Below, in pieces: positions 1 to 13,729 of a DNA stretch of 64,000 nucleotides. A program made the translations under genes and the position numbers. The stretch covers positions 97,335,311 to 97,399,310 of the forward strand of contig CM067082.1 of assembly GCA_034008185.1 (NCBI GenBank), written 5' to 3'. Origin of the DNA: Gorsachius magnificus. Lineage: Eukaryota > Chordata > Aves > Pelecaniformes > Ardeidae. The first letter of the stretch is position 1. Every line of letters starts with the position of its first letter. Under the pieces are notes generated by a model. That model was not told the origin of the DNA, searched no databases, and was given only the letters and a program-made list of their open reading frames with translations.

Positions 1-544
1 ATATAGAATTAAGCCTAATTGTTAAAATTTAAACATGTCATTTTTAAAAGGAGGCTCAGGGAAAGCATTTCAAAAAAGACAACAAATATACTTTTGTAAA
101 TAAAAAACCCCAATCCTTTGAACTTCAAAAACCTTATTTTGAAAATTTGATTGGCTATGTGGACAAGCAGATGGACAGATTAGATGTTGGAGCAGTGGTT
201 AAAACATTAGCTTGGCTTAGTGATTGGCAAAACGATTAAAACCTCTTTTTTTTTCTGTGATTTATGGCAGAAAGGAAGGCTACTTCTGTTTAAGACCAGT
301 TAAAAGATCTTTCCTTCTGTTTAGTGCCTGGAAGACAAGAAAGTATCAAACACACTATTTTCTACAACAGAAACTGGATTTTCGTCTTTGTTGAGTTATT
401 ATATGAAAAACAATACTTGGTAGAACTGACATTTGGGAAATTTTACATCAAAAGTTTTGTATTTATCTTTGACTGGGTTGTTATTAATCACTGCATTTTC
501 CTGACCCACATCTCTGCCTTGTTCCTCTAGCAGGTGAATTGTGC
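1..544. other. AT-rich unique DNA, no gene seen
   Basis: There is no recognisable repeat or coding domain. A short open frame at 324-530 has no similarity that I recognise and no codon signal, so it is treated as chance. The stretch ends at the target-site duplication of the solo LTR. Confidence 0.6.
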
Positions 545-549
545 ATCCT
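545..549. repeat. Left target-site duplication of the solo LTR (ATCCT)
   Basis: The five bases ATCCT lie directly before the LTR's TG terminus and recur exactly at 1134-1138 after its CA terminus. Five bases is the duplication length expected for ERVL-type integrases. The match fixes both element boundaries. Confidence 0.85.
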
Positions 550-1133
550 TGTCCTGGTTTTGGCTGGGATAGAGTTAATTTTCTTCCTAGTAGCTGGCAT
601 AGTGCTGTGTTTTGGATTTAGTGTGAGAATAATGCGGAAAACACACTGATGTTTTAATTATTGCTAAGTAGTGCTTACCCTAGTCAAGGACATTTCAGCT
701 TCTCATGCCCTGCCAGCAAGAAGCTGGGAGGGGACACAGCTGGGACAGCTGACCCAAACTGGCCAAAGGGGTATTCCATACCATATGATGTTATGCTTAG
801 TATATAAACTGTGGGGAGTTGGCCAGGAGGCAGTGATCGCTGCTTGGGAACTGGCTGGGCATCAGTCAGTGGGTGGTGAGCAGTTGCATTGTGCATCACT
901 TATTTTTATCCATTGTATCCATGATGATGATGATGACAATGATTGATGAATTATTATCATTACCATTGTTATAATTATCATTAATCCTTGCTTTTCTGTC
1001 CTGTTAAACTGTTTTTATCTCAAACCACAAATTTTACTTTTTTTCCCGATTCTTTGCCTCATCCCACTTGGGGGTTTGTCTGTGAGCAAATGGCTGTGTG
1101 GTGTTTAGCTGCCTGGCAAGTGAAACCATAACA
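550..1133 (+). mobile_element. Solo LTR of an ERVL-type endogenous retrovirus
   Basis: This is a 584-bp element with TGTCCTGG at the 5' end and ATAACA at the 3' end, flanked by a perfect 5-bp duplication. It is the same family as the LTRs of the provirus at 30116-36864, read here on the plus strand. The shared 5' segment (TGTCCTGGTTTTGGCTGGGA), the TGATG/ATTATT-rich middle and the end motif ..GTGGTGTTTAGCTGCC.. all correspond. It is clearly diverged from the provirus LTRs and lacks their 20-bp GC-rich tandem repeat. A TATATAAAC sequence near 801 could be its TATA box. No internal retroviral sequence is attached, so this is the usual product of LTR-LTR recombination. An ATG-triplet run near 926-942 is part of the LTR. 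Confidence 0.88.
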
Positions 1134-1138
1134 ATCCT
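1134..1138. repeat. Right target-site duplication of the solo LTR (ATCCT)
   Basis: An exact copy of 545-549, directly after the terminal CA of the solo LTR. Confidence 0.85.
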
Positions 1139-4100
1139 GCATCTTTTGTGATCCATTGCAGTCCTTTCCTGTGGATAAAGTGCCTGCCCTGGGTGGCAGA
1201 GTACATGTGCTTGTGTAAGAGAGGGGAGAGGGAAGGGTCGGGGAGAAGGGAAGAAGGAGTTGGATCAGTGCTGATAAAGAGCTCCTTGAAATTCTCTGCA
1301 CCATTTGTCTGATTTACATTGATACCTACAGGGGAGTCAAGCTCTATTAAAAGTCACCTTCAGTGATTTCACACTAACAGAGATGGAGAGCTGTTAGTTG
1401 CAGCAAGCTGGCACATACGAAGAATAGAATTGAAAGTGGGATTAAGCCTGAGTTCATCATGTAATACAAGAATAAACAATATGTGTAAAATATTCATTAT
1501 ACAGCAACTAATGGTTTCTTGCCAAGACAGTCTTTCCACAGCCTGTCAAAGTTATTAAATAGATATCTGTAAGGAATCAATGTCAGTTATAGCTGTAAGA
1601 AATATTAAAATAATCACCTTGGTTTTTAGGTCCCATCAGTAAGGCTGATGGGACAGGAGAAGTGAAAAGGGTAAAAATATTCTTAATACAAAGTAACCGT
1701 CCAATTATGAACAGAATAACATTTCTGCATAATATAATCAGGATTAGTTACAACTTTTCTGAAGTATTTCACAAATTTTGTGTTGCATTACACTTTAATA
1801 TATTTAAGTAGCATGATTAAATTGATTGATTTGCAATAATGAATCAGAATAGATAGTGACAGAGAGCTTACAGGCTTCATATTAAATCAGAGCAAACAGG
1901 GACAAAAGAATGAATACATTCACTATCATGTGATTTCAAAATGATTCTGCCAGCAGAAATAAATTTCATTAATTAAAAAGGCATTTCATCATATAAGATT
2001 AATTTGAGCTGTAAAAGTAATAGCTTTGTTTTTCTTGTGTGCCTGAAAGGTAGCGGATAATATGATCACAAACATATTTTTACTTCCAGTTGTCTCAATA
2101 GTTACATATGTTCCAAATTAGAAAACAAAAAGGCAAAAGAGAGGTGGATAGAAATGTTTGTTTATGAAGTGCAGAACTTGCCATGTTTAGACTAGTGCTG
2201 AGTGGGTTTTTTCCCTCATACAACATTCCTTATTTTTTACATATTTAAATAGGTTTGTCTATCCCAACTAGAAACATACAGTCCTAGAAACTACAGTAGG
2301 TGTGGGGAAGAGAGTTTGTTGAGAAAAAAAGCAAAACCAAACCACAACAAAAAAGACCAAAAAAAGAGAGAAACAAAATTTTAAGTTTAAAAAACACAAC
2401 CCAAAATCTCTCTACCTAGAGAAACCATTGTATTTTCATTAATTGGCATGGCATGTAAAAAACCTATGTCAATATTTGTTTGTTTTCTGATTAATACCAT
2501 ATTAGCATTTTCCTGTCTTACAGCAAATACATACACATGACGTATTTTGAGATATCTCTGTTACATATAGAAGTATATGGAATGTATTTTCTTAATGAAA
2601 AATGCATCTTAACATAATTTTACAAGATGATGAATAGATTAGATTTAGAACCATATTGGCAGTGGTATATCAGAAAAGGGAATGTATAAATTTCATATAA
2701 TATGTGTTTTTCAGCTGATATAGCTATTCTTGTAATGATCATGGTACACTTGAGCCCTTAAGTAATCATTAGTGTGTGGTAGAACTATTGCCATTTTGGG
2801 GTAAGAAAACCATTTCTAATATGTGACTACAGAGTGGAGCACTGCCATATTTTGGAGTTGGGTTAGATCCTGACATGGAGCAAATGGCAAAAATGAGGCA
2901 ATGGAAGGAACAGTAAAGATACGTGATTCATTTATACTGAAGCTGGGCTGAGACATAATTAATGTAAACCAAATTTTGTGATATGCTAGTTGGAAGGAAA
3001 TGCTCTGTGGAAAGAGGAATTTTTAGCTATCAGACAGTGTTTCATGTAGAATTACAGAGAACGTTCAAGGGATGAGAATATGACTTGAGAAAATAGTAAG
3101 GTTTCTTTGAGCATCCAAAAGATGCTTGTGATAAAGAAGCTATTGGAAGAGGTAATAGTGAACCAGGAGTAGGCAAAGACTTTGCGAATGTCTTTTCCCT
3201 CTATAAGAAATGAATAATAATAAAAACCTTGAATAGAGCTGGAAAGAATCCCTTATCTAGCTATAAACAAAGCATAGAATGATCTGCTTAGTGCAAGTTA
3301 CACAAACAGGATTTTGAGATTCATCCAACAGTTGTTGGTGCTGTAGGACATCTGTATCAGAATTATACTGCTAGGAAAGAACTGTTCTGCTGATACATAA
3401 TTTAACTGAGGGGTTTTTTGCAGGTAACATTAATATTGAAGGTGGTCAGCCTTAAGGTGGGCAAAACACAAGAGAATATGGAGTAAAAAACTGTTGTTCT
3501 GGGAAGTAGGATAGAGGTCTTCATACACCATCACAAATTTTTGTTCAGTCTGATTAAGGTAAAGCTCTTACACTAATGGAAAAGTGTTTTCTTAAGTTAG
3601 ACAGGTAATGACAGTTTATGAGTGCATGAGAACAGATTTTCTGTACTTCACTGCAGATACATACAGTTAATAGATATCTGACTGTAATCCTTTCCATGGT
3701 GAATGTGTCTTTTGCCTTCAAATGCTGAAAATGGCCAATGCTCTGAACAGATATTCATGTACTCAATCCTAAGCACATCTGAGTTACTCAGTGACTTCAG
3801 GACAACTATCCATGAAGGAATGGAGCCCAAAGATAAAGTTAGCTTTCTGTGTTGTTTATAGAACACTAGGTCCAGAGGAATATCACTTTTGGGGTTAGCT
3901 TTTGGGCATTTTATTGCAAATTTTTAATGATCTTGTATTACATAAGAAAAAGAAATTGTCATTTTTGCAGTAGGATGTAGAAAAATTTAGTCACCAGTGA
4001 AGCAAGGGAAACTTGTTTTCATTATTCATATGTGTAGATATTTCATGAACCCCTTCAGGATTTGCAGATATGCTTCCTAATTATTGGGAAACTTATTGTA

Positions 4101-5444
4101 CTGTCTCCTGCTAACCCCACTTCACACAAAATGCTACAAAAATTAGTAATCAATTAAGCATTAGCTCATAAAAATTGTGCTGACAAGTGGCTGAGTCATA
4201 TCTTTTATGAGCCTGCCAAAAGCCATGCAGCAAGCACAGGGAAGGAGGATATAAAATGAAACCATGTGCACTAACTTCACAATATAATTAGATAATTATC
4301 CAGAACAGTATTGGTATGAATGTACATAGTAAAGCAGTAGGTGTCACACTAGAGCTATTCATACCTTGTGAAAGAGTCTGTTAGACTATTGGAAGAGAAG
4401 TCAAAGGCTTGCAGTGCTGCCATGATGCCATTAACAGTATCTGCTAGTCAGTTATGATCTTCAGGAACTTGGGTTTCTGTAAGAGCATTACAATTTCTTA
4501 ATAGCACTCAGAGAAGAAGCAGGGCAGGACTCTCTGAAGTAGACCAGACACAAACTGTAAGCCTGAAGAAGATCTCAGCAAAGTTGATGGTGAGTGGTGT
4601 GGATCATGCCCACATAGGTAATCTGTGAGTGGCATCTGTGTTGTGTTTCTTCCCAACTACATAAATAGAAATCTATTGCTGATAATGAAAATGGGTGCTG
4701 TAATGGATACAGTTATTCTAGCTGCCTTCACTTTTTCCTGTGTATCTGAGGTCTGCAGCTTTCCCCATGAGGTCCACAGACATGGCTTGCAAATTCAGAT
4801 AATCTCTGCTGCCTCAATTTCGATCTCTCTTGACTATGCAGTTGCTCACTGCATGTTATGAATTTAGTATAAACTTTAGACCAGGATGGGAAATGCTATA
4901 TTTAATAGTATACATCCAAACCTACATTATTCTAGATTTTGTGGTATAGCAAAATGAGTTGAGGGATTGTCTTTTTAATAGATGCTGATGTAGCCTGTCT
5001 CCCTGGTGAGATACCATACAAATCTGCCCTCATGCTAGCTCCACTATATACCTCTAACAACAAATGACTCTTGTCCCAGAGGAGATAAGCAGCTTGTCAT
5101 GTTTCTCATTACTAATAGTTGCCCTCTGTTTGGCAGGTCTTAACTTCCTTTCATTTCAAATGATCCACTCAAACACTGTATCATAGAGAAATTGTTCTCA
5201 TATTTCACTTTGATTTTAGAAGTTTCTATTTGTAAACAGATATCTTTTATTTTTTCCAGTTATAGCAGAATCTGCAACAGATAAGAATGCATGTGAGCCT
5301 TAACTTTTACAGTTCCTTATGCTGTTCTACTTACCTGTAGAACTTCAGTATCAACAGTTTGGGGTTTTTTTGGGGGGGTGGGGTGTTGAATAACTTTGTA
5401 TTCTTTCTATGCTAATAAAATGCTTGTTTTATAAAAATAACATA

Positions 5445-5477
5445 TACATGCATTCATTGATTATATGAATGCATGTA
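5445..5477. repeat. Perfect 12-bp inverted repeat with a 9-nt loop
   Basis: TACATGCATTCA (5445-5456) is followed after nine bases by its exact reverse complement TGAATGCATGTA (5466-5477). The stem contains the ATGCAT palindrome. It may be a hairpin, a degraded palindromic transposon end or a paired factor-binding site; nothing around it decides between these. Confidence 0.7.
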
Positions 5478-8404
5478 ATGGGTTTGTCAACCACCCTAAA
5501 TTCAACTAGATCACAACAAAGCTGAGATAACTTGAGGGGGAAGCTGGTTGCTTTGTATTCTTAATAATTTGGCATAAAGTAGGATCATGAATATCTCGAC
5601 TTTACATTTCAATCAATTTTATAATTTTGTGATTGAAAAACTCATAATATTTGAAAATTCAGAAATTAAAAATGAGTATGAAATAATTTTTAAATAAAAT
5701 TTAGGTATTAGCTAAATTGACTACTTCTATATTTTTGTTACCACTTATAAACTTTAAGCATCCGCATCATTGCAGTTGATAATTGTTTACAAATATACAC
5801 ACATGCACCACACAAATCTATTTTAGACACTTTGGAGTCATCTTGTTCTTACCTGGTTTAGTAAAATTTCCAGGCTTAACACACAGTGTACAATGGAATA
5901 GCTTTAGCTCAAGTAATCTTTGCCTTAAAATACATCTGCAAAGAAAAGACTGCTTGCTTTGTGGCAAAGCTTTCTCAGAGAATTTCAAACAAGACTCAGA
6001 GCTAATGAGCCTAACAGAGACCTTGTAGTTAATGTTGAGTCTTTGTGGCTGAGTCTGGTATCTACTAAAATGTATTTATATAGTCCTTTTACTGTCAATT
6101 CTTTCATGAATCATGAAACTGAGTTTTATATCTTTGAAATGAAACTTAAAAAGGCCCATACAACAGTTTGAAGTATATATTCCATTCAGAAACAAACTTT
6201 ATGCTGAACTTGAATTGTTATTATTGACAATTCTCTCTGGCAGATATAGGGGAAAGAGAATACATTGAGTTTTTTTCAGTGATGTAGTCACACATACACA
6301 GCTGAGTAATCGTAGGGTTCCAAAAAGAGTTTGATTCCATTTTTTTGAGTAGGGAAAGCCATTTTTACATATAGAAAAAGCACCTTCTGCTTTAGTGTTG
6401 CTATTATATTTTTAGTTTGAATGTTTTTCTGTAAAAGACAAAGAAAGGATAATATAAAATTCACAAAATGGTCGGAGGATACCATGGATATACCAGCATC
6501 AGAATATCTTCAATGTATCAGTCCAGTGATTAGGGCTATCCTGTTTATCCCAGCCATGAGACTACATTTCAGATAATTTTTCAACCTGTTGAAATGTCAG
6601 CATACATTTCTCATCCTAGAGGATGGTCTATGTGCTACAAGGCACATAGGAAAGAAAGTTGTCAAGACTCGTCCGTTAATATTGCTGCACTTCTACTCTG
6701 TTTAAATGCTCATTTACCCATGGGTTCTTTATTTTTATTGGTATCACTATTATGAAATCATAGCTATAATTTGGTTTTGGGTCAGATTCAAGTTTCTTCT
6801 ATGAATCAATCTCCTTTGAGTGTCCCAGTTGTGGTTATTAAGTCACTTGCTTGCTCACTTCCTATTACATTAATCAGTTAATTTTCTTTTTCAATGTTTG
6901 CTAAGAGTAATAGCAATAATTTTAAGAAGAAAGAAATATACTGAATATCAGAGCAATTTATGATAATGGATTTAGTCTTTGAGGGTGGAAATACTCTTTC
7001 AGTGAAGGGTAATTTCCTTACAGATTTTTATAATTTATTATTTTAGACTAACATTTTGGAGAGGGAATATAGAAAATCTTTCTGTCAAAGGTAACAGATG
7101 TTAATTCTAACACTTTCAATTTTCAGACTAATTTGTTACTCTTTTCTGACATTTCTAGGGAAGATACTTCTGTTTCATTAGCTCTACACTCAATATAAAT
7201 AAATAAAAATTTCCTTCTTTCTCTTCAATTAGAGTATCATTTTGATTCCTTCATATACTGTATATTTAAATTTAGTTTCAAATTCAATAGTGTATCACCA
7301 CATTATCAGCTCAGTTGAAAATATATGAGGAAATGTAATAAGTAATTGGTGTCTGAAAAATTTGAGGGAAAATATTTTCCAAAATAATTGCTTACAGCCA
7401 TAGTTATTTCTTATGATTTGTTTTATTTTTATTTCCTAGTTCAATACATGAGACAATAATATTTCAAAATTAATTTAACAAGCTAAATATTCACTAACTG
7501 TTATTATACAGACACGTGCATATACAGTGCCATGTAGGAGGTTAGTATTACCTGCTCCTGCTAAAGTGTATGTTTCTATAAGCCTATTAACATAGTCTTC
7601 ATAACATTTTCTAAATTGAAAATATTTTTGCTGGATCACAATGAGCTTCCAAAGAACTCTGTTATTGCAAGGTTTCAGTTTTCTGTCCTCTCCTGCAGAA
7701 GCATTAACTATTTAAATAGACAGCTGGAAACATTGCGTATAGTGTTTATTTCCTCCCATTGCCTTTTTATCCAATAGGTTTAGTTTTGTACTTCAAATCA
7801 AGCTGAGTAATGCTTTACTTGACAAATAGTACTACTGAAACAAATAGTGTCAGGTGTATCATTTACTGAATATTTGAAAGAAAAGAATGTTTCAGAGTCT
7901 GACCCAGGAAACTGACCTTTTAACGGATAAGCTTTGTAAAATATTACCCATAAGCAGACAGTAGGCCTGTACAATTAGGCATGAATGCTTAATTTCATAG
8001 GAGTTAAATGCAGCTTTAATAGCTGTTTTAAAATGAAATAGATGGATGACTTTAGGTAACATTTCATACTACAGTTGCCTCAATGGAAAACAAAAATGAG
8101 AGTTGGAGAGCATATTATGGTGCTGATTTTTTTAAGTCCTCATTTATCCATGAAGAAAAGCTATAAGGAACAATAACTACCACAAGGAACAAATTATACT
8201 TTAAAATATTTTTTATTGAAAACAGACTGAGTTATTGCATAGACTAATGTGTATTTGAGTGGGTTTTCTTTGTATTTTTGTGGTATTGTGAGTACAGCTA
8301 CTGTGAATATACATCTCCCACGTGGCCATTAAGCATGGAGCTGTGTATGATTTCTGTAGGGGACCTCTCAATATGTTTGATAGGCTCTCTGATATTTTTT
8401 GGGC

Positions 8405-8423
8405 TTTTTTTTTTTTTTTTTTT
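8405..8423. repeat. T homopolymer
   Basis: An uninterrupted run of 19 T. No LINE or SINE body is recognisable next to it, so it is not called a retrotransposon tail. Confidence 0.85.
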
Positions 8424-10938
8424 AGTAAGGAAAATGCTTGTTTTATTCACAATTTTATCTATAAAATTTTTCAGGTCAGCAATGAATGGATTCATTTTTA
8501 TACATTTTTAAAAAGCAAAGAGAAAATAGAGACTATGGTAACCAACCACTGTATGTTATCTGTTATCCTAGGACTAAGAAACCCATTTTCCAAGCAGAAC
8601 AGGGCTTTTAAGTTATGTTTTCAGAGTTGTAGGAAAGAACTTCATCTCTCCTTTCTTTGGTCTTCTGGGACTTCTCTTGCTTACCCTTAATAATGTTGGT
8701 TCCATTCTGATGCTGAATGGAATAATGTTGAAATGTTCCCATTTTTGTAGACTGGTAAAACCATTTCCTGCCCAGTTGTAGCCTCTAACTTTGTTCATTG
8801 AAGCGGGTGCTCCACATGTTCTCTTTGAGGAAACATCATTGATGTTTTAAGAACAGTCTGGTGAGAACAATGTATCCCTTTAACCAGTGGCATATGCAGT
8901 TTGTTGTTGTATTATATTGGAAGAATTTTAACTTTTAAAACTCATTAAGTCACTGCTAGAGTGGTTGCACATATTTCCATGACAGGCCTCAGGCCCAGCA
9001 AAGCAGTATGGGTAAATGCCTTATCTGCTGCCTTGTCATGTTTGTGCCTCTGGAAAATCAAAACTGAAACAGGAGAAAGTAGATAAGCTGAACAGTGCAT
9101 ATCCTGTGGTGTGCTTTTCAGCCTGGTACTCTATGCATGCTTTACAGCTATAATCTAGACATGTCAGTGAATTTTCTTGTGTTGGTTTTGCCATAATGGA
9201 ATGTTTTAATCTCCAAGTTTGGATTTTTGAAATATGTCCAGGAAGACAAAAACAGGAATGAAGAGAAGTAAAAGCTATTGACTTCCTTCTAGCAAGTCTT
9301 CTGCTGCTTTGGCTTCTGCTTTGTGGTACTTTCAGCTGCTCAGCACTTCATAAAAATAGCATTTACACTACTGCTATGTTCTTTATTCTTCAAAAGTGTA
9401 ACTGCCCCTTGCCAAAAAAAGACTTGCCCTGATTACAATCCTGCAAGTAAAACTTAAGTAGTAATGTGGGAAGCAACCCATCTAAAATGCCCTCCAAATC
9501 TGTGCATACTCTCTTGATTTTGTGTCTGTGTGCTGTATTTACACCATGGTATATCTGCAATAATGATACCATTGTATGTTGTAAATACTAAAAGGTCACA
9601 CAATACAGCACTTCATTCTTTCTGTGTAGTTTTGATAATTTTTTTTATGTCAAGCAAGGAGTTTTTTCATCGTGGGATGATTTGGAGTTTTGGCATAATA
9701 TACTGATGTTATCCTTGCCTAGCCTCATTTTCAAGATTCCTGGTGACACTTTGAACCTAATCCAGAGCTGTTGTTTTATGAGTTTGTCATCGCATTTTAG
9801 GAGTGCAGAATTAACAATGATATCTTTGTTCTACCACTACTGCCAGTATCATTACATACTAAAAGAAAATGTGTCCATTATTTCTCCTTTTGCTCATTTT
9901 TGTTAGTCACAGCTACTTAGTCTTTGTTTTGACTTTTTTTTTTTTCACTCCTCGTTCATCTCTCTCCTCTTTCCAGCCTAATTATTAGCACATTTCTGGG
10001 AATTGAGAGGATCCAATTATTCTAGTGACATAGGACTTGAAAAACAACGCAGCTAGAGCCTATTTGCATGATGACTAATTTCCAGTCTTTGTTTTAAGTT
10101 TTGAGAGCTAAAACATGCTTTATACTTGTACAGAAAGGAAGAGCCCTTTCTTCTTAATGAGTGCTTACAGGAAATATATCCTGAATATCTTGCCCTGCTG
10201 AGAATAGAAAACAGATATAGGGACTGACTTAGCTTGGGTAGGAGCACACTGTGGGGGTAATGAATTATGAATCATCACATATGTAGTGTGACATGTGACT
10301 GTGAAATGTTTCACAGTCGGGGGGGTGATCAGGGATAGGGATCAGATGAACAAACACCAGCAAGAATCAAAGTTGTGTGGAGAGCAAGTAGATAGGGCTG
10401 ACAAGCACTGTGATGCTGGTGGTGATATTTTTCATGAGGGAGCAAGAGAAGAGAAACCTGCACAACTACTGTTTTAACTAAATAATCAGTCTCACTGTTT
10501 TCAATTGTTAGCTATATTTTAATATGTCATGAAATTAAATAGCACAAGAAAAATACATTTCTGTGATTACATTCTAAAAGCCAAGTTTCATCTTCTGTTG
10601 GTTGAAATGCATGAATAAATTTACCATTTCTGTAACAGTATTTCATGACTTTCATCTCAGTGTCTTACCTGTAGAAATTAAGAGGTATATTGTGTGCATA
10701 CACTTTCTAGATGAAGGTACAAACATATGGTTGAGAATTTTTAAATTAAAAATGTTGATTGCTAGAAACTAGAATTTTGGGGAACATATCACCTCTGTTT
10801 TTTGGGAAGGTAGAGCAGGCAGGCGAGTGAGGGAGAGAATTCTCATTCGCAGACAGGAATATCTGATCCAGGATCTGTCCTCCCTTTTTGTGACTTTGCA
10901 ACCTCTATCATGATCTGAGGCAGATCAGACTTGGTTAA

Positions 10939-11027
10939 ACACACACACATATATATATTTGTGTGTGTTTATATATGTGTGTGTGTGTATATATACATAT
11001 ATGTGTTTAAATATATGTATATATATA
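10939..11027. repeat. Compound CA/TG-TA microsatellite
   Basis: Alternating purine-pyrimidine runs of (CA)n, (TA)n, (TG)n and (TA)n with interruptions. It is likely length-polymorphic. The open frame across it is a product of the repeat. Confidence 0.85.
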
Positions 11028-12549
11028 GTGTACAGGATTACACAGTCATGTGTAAACCACTTCAGAATTATCTTGAATAAAATGGAAAAGTACACAAGTA
11101 AATATTTACTTGGAAGGAAAGTTATGTTTCAACCATTTTGGTAGAAATTGACTAATAATCTCTCACACTGGAACATCAGCTTAGGTGCAAATGTACAGAC
11201 ATTTTGTTCATTTCTGGTCACATTCTGTCTACAGTCAACAAAATGTCTTTTACTTGGTATCAATGGCTACTTTACTGTCTACAGTAGTTAAAATGCTACA
11301 TGAAGAACTTGTTTTGTGGGGTATTTTCCACCCAGAGGAGGAGGATAAGGGAGTTTCAGCTGGATAAACCTGTAGAAACAAAGTGTGCTTTCTGTAACTC
11401 CGGGGTGAACCATCTAATGTGAGCACATCCCTTTTTGTAACTCATAACAAGTAAATTTATGTTCTTAGAATTTTGGGTTGCATTTTCTCTTTGAAGAGTA
11501 CACTAGTTCATCTTTCCTGTCTTCTGACGACTTCCATGGCATAACACATTTTGCATTAGGCTTTTGACTTAGCTTTGCTGAGTGAGGTCTTAAAAAATTA
11601 ACCCCTTTAGTCATGTGTCATCTCCCCCTTAATAAAAGTGTCTGCTTAGGGCCACTCCTCTGTGTCAAGGGACAGGAACAGCCGGGCCAGTACAGAAGAC
11701 ATTTCCCCCAAGTACTCTTCTAGCCTCTGACTATTTTCACTTCTTGGGATTTCCTGACCCTGTTTTGGTTTGGTAGCTCTCACTGGAATTCCTCTCTAAG
11801 TACTTGTCTGATCTCTTCTGCAACCCATGAAAGCTCTTTCAAAACCACAGTATTCAGTGGCAAAAATGTCCACAAGTCTGCTGCCTGTTACATGAAAAAC
11901 AACTTAATTTTTATTTGTTTTGCTGTTCTTACCTGATTTTAACCCACACATATCAATACTCCTGTTGAAAGCCTGGGAGAAGGAAGAGAACATCTAGAGA
12001 CATAACCACTTCAGCCAGCTTTGCTGCGCAATAGGACATGTAATGGAATTATGCTTTCCTGATCCAACATTAAGTACTCTGAACAACATCCCAAGTTAGA
12101 TGCTTAACATATTCAGGATGCTTACTGCTTGAGCTAGGGGAAAATCGTTAATATTTCCCATTCAAACTTTTGATTTGGAGTCTCCTGTGTTTATTTAGTG
12201 GATAGATACTGAAACTGGGACTAAAGTCTTGTTGAAAACAAATTAAAATCATCATGAAAGCACAGATCTACAAGGCATGTGAGCTTTGTCTGTTTCAAAG
12301 GGAAGAAACACTGGAGGAGAACCAGAGACTCAAAGGTTGAACCACATTTCTCTAAATGTTTTGGAGAGAAAACTAGACTTGGGTTTCAGAAATAGTCATG
12401 GGTTTTGATTTTCTGGTTTTTGTTTTGTTTTTCTCCCCTTCGAGGCATTCATTATATAGAACATTTTTTTAAAAAAGATACATATTTGCTTATTTTCAAA
12501 ATTGTATTTTCTTTCATTTGTTAGAGATGGAAAATAAAATGGCAATATC

Positions 12550-13729
12550 TGTTAGGGGAAATCTGGGCTGGACCCAACAGCCCAAGAGAGGCAAGGCTGC
12601 TGCTGTTCCACACCCCCAGTTCTAACCAGTAGTGAGGCTGAGCATGTATTCTCAGTAGGCATACACCCACAGACACATGTATATACCACATATGTACGCA
12701 GCTGGCTACACAGATCAACATGAACAGACCCAGAGAAGCACCCAAAGACAGCACCAATGGCCTCATCCTCTTTACCTCTCTGGCTGAACAGGATCAAGGT
12801 CCACTGGTGAGAATATATATACACATATGTACAAGGTAGATTCCCCCAGCAGCTGGGGTCAGACACTCAGCCTGCCCAGTAGCTGCTGCTGGATTCCAGT
12901 CCCCCTTGGATTCTGGCACATGGACATAGGAGCCTCCAAGACTGCAGCCTTCCTCCAGTTGCTAGTACAGACTCTATCATAGGGTGTTCACAAACGTGCA
13001 CTCACACAGCGCTGGTCTGGACGCTCCTGGTCTCCCAGTAGCCAAGCTCCTTACCCATGGTCTCCATGTAGAAACACACACACATGCAGGTCTCTTCCTT
13101 AGAGACCCCCAGACTCTATTGTCTCTCCAGCTGGGACTCTGCTGGTCCCTCTGGTAGCCAGCCCTTCTCATGGTCCCTCCCCTAGATAGACCCCCAACCC
13201 TCCCTCCTGTCCCCCCCAGCTCCCAAGGCACTTCATCTACTCCCTGGCTAGTCTGGTTGGATATTCACTAGGGCTCACACCTGCACCAGCTCCAGGTGTT
13301 GCACCAGGGGCACACAGGTCTCTGGCACTTGGTTTCATTCATCCTAGTCTCTCCATTTAGTGGCACACAGGCACAAGAAGCCTTTGGTCCCTGATCCTCT
13401 GTACAGCAGCTGGCACTGAGACAAATGCTCGCTCTAGTTCCTGGCACCATGGGCACATTGTCCCCTATGACCCAAGGTCCAGAAGATGTTCCAGGGCTGA
13501 GTCATCAGGATGGGTGTCACACCTGGACAGCGGGGATTAAAGTCTCCTGGGACAGCCCTTGGAAGGACTGGACAGGGTATCCCTTCCACTGAGTTAACAG
13601 TGTGGGTTCCTGCCTGCCTTTGTGCCCTGTGCTTCTTGTGCAAATGGAGCTTTGATGAGCTGATGGTTCCTGTGATGGTATTATTTGGGTTCCCCCATAC
13701 GCTATTGCCTTTTATCACATAACCTGACA
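12550..13729 (-). mobile_element. GC-rich LTR-like element, family not identified
   Basis: An island of about 1.18 kb, clearly richer in GC than its surroundings. Its termini are short inverted repeats: the plus strand begins TGTTAGG and the minus strand begins TGTCAGG, giving the TG..CA ends of a retroviral LTR. The first 340 or so bases on the minus strand match the plus-strand segment starting at 47579. Shared landmarks are TGTCAGGTTATGTGA, an AAATAATACC block and TCCAGGTGTGACACC. Two independent copies support a dispersed repeat. No matching target-site duplication was seen (flanks ATATC and TTATT). It may be one long LTR or an LTR plus adjoining internal sequence. Open frames of 60-104 residues inside it have no retroviral motif and are not called as genes. 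Confidence 0.6.

Larger units (their letters stand above)
1139..12549. other. Long AT-rich unique region, no gene supported
   Basis: About 11.4 kb with no identifiable exon, LINE or LTR. Open frames are all short (under about 125 residues), mostly low-complexity, and carry no domain I recognise. Local features are an A-rich stretch near 2318-2405, a G-run near 5370-5385, a 12-bp inverted repeat at 5445-5477, a T homopolymer at 8405-8423 and a CA/TA microsatellite at 10939-11027. Regulatory elements could be present but cannot be recognised without cross-species alignment. Confidence 0.5.

Noticed and set aside
8278..8690. Overlapping open frames of 65-122 residues on both strands
   Set aside because: They cross a T homopolymer, overlap in several frames, and have no domain or codon signal. 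Chance ORFs.
10939..11144. Open frame starting in the CA/TA repeat
   Set aside because: A product of microsatellite sequence.
12521..13456. Several minus-strand frames of 62-104 residues
   Set aside because: They lie in the GC-rich LTR-like element, where stops are rarer; no retroviral or host motif is visible.
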